A stretch of 8,267 nucleotides of DNA, from the NCBI GenBank assembly GCA_016207625.1, contig JACQPF010000328.1:1-8267 (forward strand). Direction: 5' to 3'. The notes under the pieces were generated by a model. It did no database searches. It saw only the letters and a list, made by a program, of their open reading frames with translations, and was not told the origin of the DNA. Shown in pieces: positions 6,760 to 8,267 of the stretch; position 1 is the stretch's first letter, and every line of letters begins with the position of its first letter. The stretch comes from Elusimicrobiota bacterium (GTDB taxonomy: Bacteria; Elusimicrobiota; Elusimicrobia; FEN-1173). Position numbers and translations under genes: made by a program.

Positions 6760-8178
6760 TCAAGGCTCCTCGAAGACATCGCTCGTGAACACCTGCAGCT
6801 CCACCGCCGGGTCCTGCCAGCACTCGGCGGGAAGACCCGCCTTCTCCGTGCAGAGCCGGGACAAGAACTCCTTCTTGCCGGGGAGCTGTTCCCACACCGT
6901 CGGTAAAAACAGACCCGACCGGCGGCCCTGACGGACCACAACGCCGTGCCGGCCCGGTTCAATCGCCTCCGCGTTTTCGACCGCACGCGGCTGAGAAAGG
7001 ACGGAGATCTCGATGCGCACGCCGTCGAGCTCTTGCGGCTCAAGCGGTTGAAATCGCGAATCCTCAAACGCGGCGGCGCGCGCGAAATAACGCACGCCTT
7101 CCAAGAGGCTGGTCTGCGGCACGGTGGTGCCGATGCAGCCCCGCAAGCGCCCCCGCTTCGTCAGCGTCACGAAAACGGCCGCCGGCATATTCCATTCGGA
7201 CTTTTGAGAGAGGGCCCTCGGCTCATAGGGTTTCCCTTCAAAGGCCTCCGCTAGGGAACGCCGCGCTTCCTCCAGGAGGCTTGTTTTGGCGTCCCCATCA
7301 TGACCGGAAACCGGCGCCCGCGGCTCGCCGGATTTGACGAAGGCGACGGCGGCGTAACCCACCACGCGGCTCGGATCCCCGGCCTGTTCCACGTCGCCGG
7401 AGTTGGCGTATTTCAAGACGGCGGCGCGGTCGGCTTTCAGCGCCCGGACGGAGTGGAGCCCCGCGAGGAGCGCCGCCTCGCCGCAGGCCATGGTCGCCAG
7501 GCCGGGCTCGCGCCGGCCGAGCAGGATCCGGGACGTCCTCTGGACGGTTTCCGGGTCCATCCCTTCCACGGCGCGCAAAAGGGTTCCATCCGCCCTCCGC
7601 GCCGTCTCTTGATCGGGGTAGTGGGACAGGTCGGAGGAGATCACGATGAGCGCTTTCCGTCCCTTCACGACGCGGGCCACGGCCTCGCCGATCCGGCGCA
7701 AGGTGTCGGGGTCATCGTCGTTCAGGGTGATGGGCACGATTTTAAAATCCGTCAACAGGCGCTGGAGGAACGGCAGTTCCACTTCTAAGGAATGTTCCCG
7801 GGCGTGGGCGTCCGGTAAATCCTGGAAGAGCGGAGAGACCTTCAAGAGCCGGCCCGCCAGGTCCTCGTCCACGCGGACCCGTCCCAAAGGCGTGACGTAC
7901 GCGCCGCGTGAAAACACCGCGGCGCCGCGGACCGGCACATGATGCGACGGCCCCAGGAGCACGACCGTCCGCCAATCCGTCCCGACGGCCTTAAACCCCT
8001 CCGCGGCCACGGCCCCGGAAAACACATAACCCGCATGCGGGACCAGCACGGCCACGACGGGGGCCATTAAATCGTGGACGCCCGCCCGATCCACGAGCTC
8101 ATCCACCGTCCGGCGAAGCCGGTCCGGGTCCTCCGGGTAAAATTGACCGGCCACCGCGGGCGGCCTCTCCCGGGACAC
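6760..8178 (-). CDS. AmmeMemoRadiSam proteins B (Memo) and A (AMMECR1) fused in one chain
   Basis: From GTG 8178 the chain is 472 residues. Residues 1-284 are a MEMO1/protein B domain: PPAVAGQFYPEDP (6-18), VPHAGYVFSG (His48), LLGPSHHVP (His79/80), EHSLEVELPFLQ (128-139), SSDLSHY (181-187) and MACGEAAL (Cys232); His, His and Cys are the metal ligands known from human MEMO1. After a hydrophilic linker (about 284-300) comes an AMMECR1/protein A domain (300-472) with its hallmark LRGCIG (345-350), VRIEISVLS (387-395) and LFLPTVWEQLP (423-433). The system also uses a radical-SAM protein, not seen here. GTG 8178 gives a family-typical beginning but has no Shine-Dalgarno, and the same frame stays open to base 8267, so the true start may lie outside. 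The biochemical role of this system is poorly defined. Domain calls are strong; the start is uncertain. Confidence 0.88.
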   Translation of the reverse strand: MSRERPPAVAGQFYPEDPDRLRRTVDELVDRAGVHDLMAPVVAVLVPHAGYVFSGAVAAEGFKAVGTDWRTVVLLGPSHHVPVRGAAVFSRGAYVTPLGRVRVDEDLAGRLLKVSPLFQDLPDAHAREHSLEVELPFLQRLLTDFKIVPITLNDDDPDTLRRIGEAVARVVKGRKALIVISSDLSHYPDQETARRADGTLLRAVEGMDPETVQRTSRILLGRREPGLATMACGEAALLAGLHSVRALKADRAAVLKYANSGDVEQAGDPSRVVGYAAVAFVKSGEPRAPVSGHDGDAKTSLLEEARRSLAEAFEGKPYEPRALSQKSEWNMPAAVFVTLTKRGRLRGCIGTTVPQTSLLEGVRYFARAAAFEDSRFQPLEPQELDGVRIEISVLSQPRAVENAEAIEPGRHGVVVRQGRRSGLFLPTVWEQLPGKKEFLSRLCTEKAGLPAECWQDPAVELQVFTSDVFEEP

Positions 8179-8267
8179 CGTCGATGGCCGCGCGGAGCCG
8201 GCCGCGGTCGACCGCGCCAGCCCTTTCCACAGAGCTCCAAGGACAACGGCGGTCCGGAGGACCGACT
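8179..8267 (-). other. Open in-frame extension upstream of the Memo-AMMECR1 fusion, possible signal peptide
   Basis: Read on the minus strand in the fusion's frame, these bases have no stop and no ATG, GTG or TTG. They encode SVLRTAVVLGALWKGLAR followed by STAAGSARPST, joining directly to the GTG-encoded residue. Third positions are mostly G or C, like the gene itself. The run is basic-hydrophobic and then small-residue rich, as in a signal peptide. It could be the 5' end of this gene (start off the window), or non-coding GC-rich DNA that happens to be open. Confidence 0.4.

Noticed and set aside
5298..7067. 589-codon open frame on the minus strand
   Set aside because: It runs antisense through the whole kinase gene and into the Memo-AMMECR1 fusion, has Arg/Gly-rich composition with no motif, and the plus-strand kinase has every catalytic box intact. 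It is a product of high GC.

Overview
This window is GC-rich, gene-dense bacterial chromosomal DNA. The small protein, the M28 peptidase and the PQQ-type dehydrogenase each begin with an export-type N-terminus. Codon third positions are strongly G/C biased, which is why many long antisense and out-of-frame ORFs appear that are not genes. No rRNA, tRNA, CRISPR array, phage gene or transposase gene was seen. The lineage cannot be fixed from the sequence. An uncultured Gram-negative-type bacterium is a reasonable guess.

Layout from left to right. (1) The 3' end of a clan GH-A type glycoside hydrolase enters from the left edge (1-564, +). (2) A small exported Met/Thr/Gly-rich protein follows (723-989, +), with a strong Shine-Dalgarno and a hairpin after its stop. 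(3) A compact non-coding element (about 1042-1308) has perfect 32-bp terminal inverted repeats, a candidate 5-bp target duplication and two long internal imperfect palindromes. It resembles a MITE and sits directly against the 3' end of the next gene. (4) An exported M28-family zinc peptidase lies on the minus strand (1319-2401). (5) Divergent from it is a two-gene + strand unit: an exported PQQ-type sugar/sorbosone dehydrogenase (2433-3542) and, 12 bases later, a short-form GT35 alpha-glucan phosphorylase (3555-5288). (6) A soluble HAMP-like/GAF/HisKA/HATPase histidine kinase follows (5304-6722, +), apparently from its own promoter inside the phosphorylase 3' end. (7) Converging from the right is a fused AmmeMemoRadiSam protein B + protein A gene (6760-8178, -). 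Its frame stays open to the right edge.

How the genes relate: the left hydrolase, the sugar dehydrogenase and the phosphorylase all act on carbohydrate, so the region has a polysaccharide/sugar flavour, but only the dehydrogenase-phosphorylase pair looks co-transcribed. The kinase has no response regulator in view, and the AmmeMemoRadiSam fusion has no radical-SAM partner in view.

The most unusual features are the nested-palindrome inverted-repeat element at 1042-1308; the -10-like boxes within 6-12 bases of three start codons that lack Shine-Dalgarno sequences, suggesting leaderless or near-leaderless mRNAs; and the B-A fusion with a possible unseen N-terminal extension.
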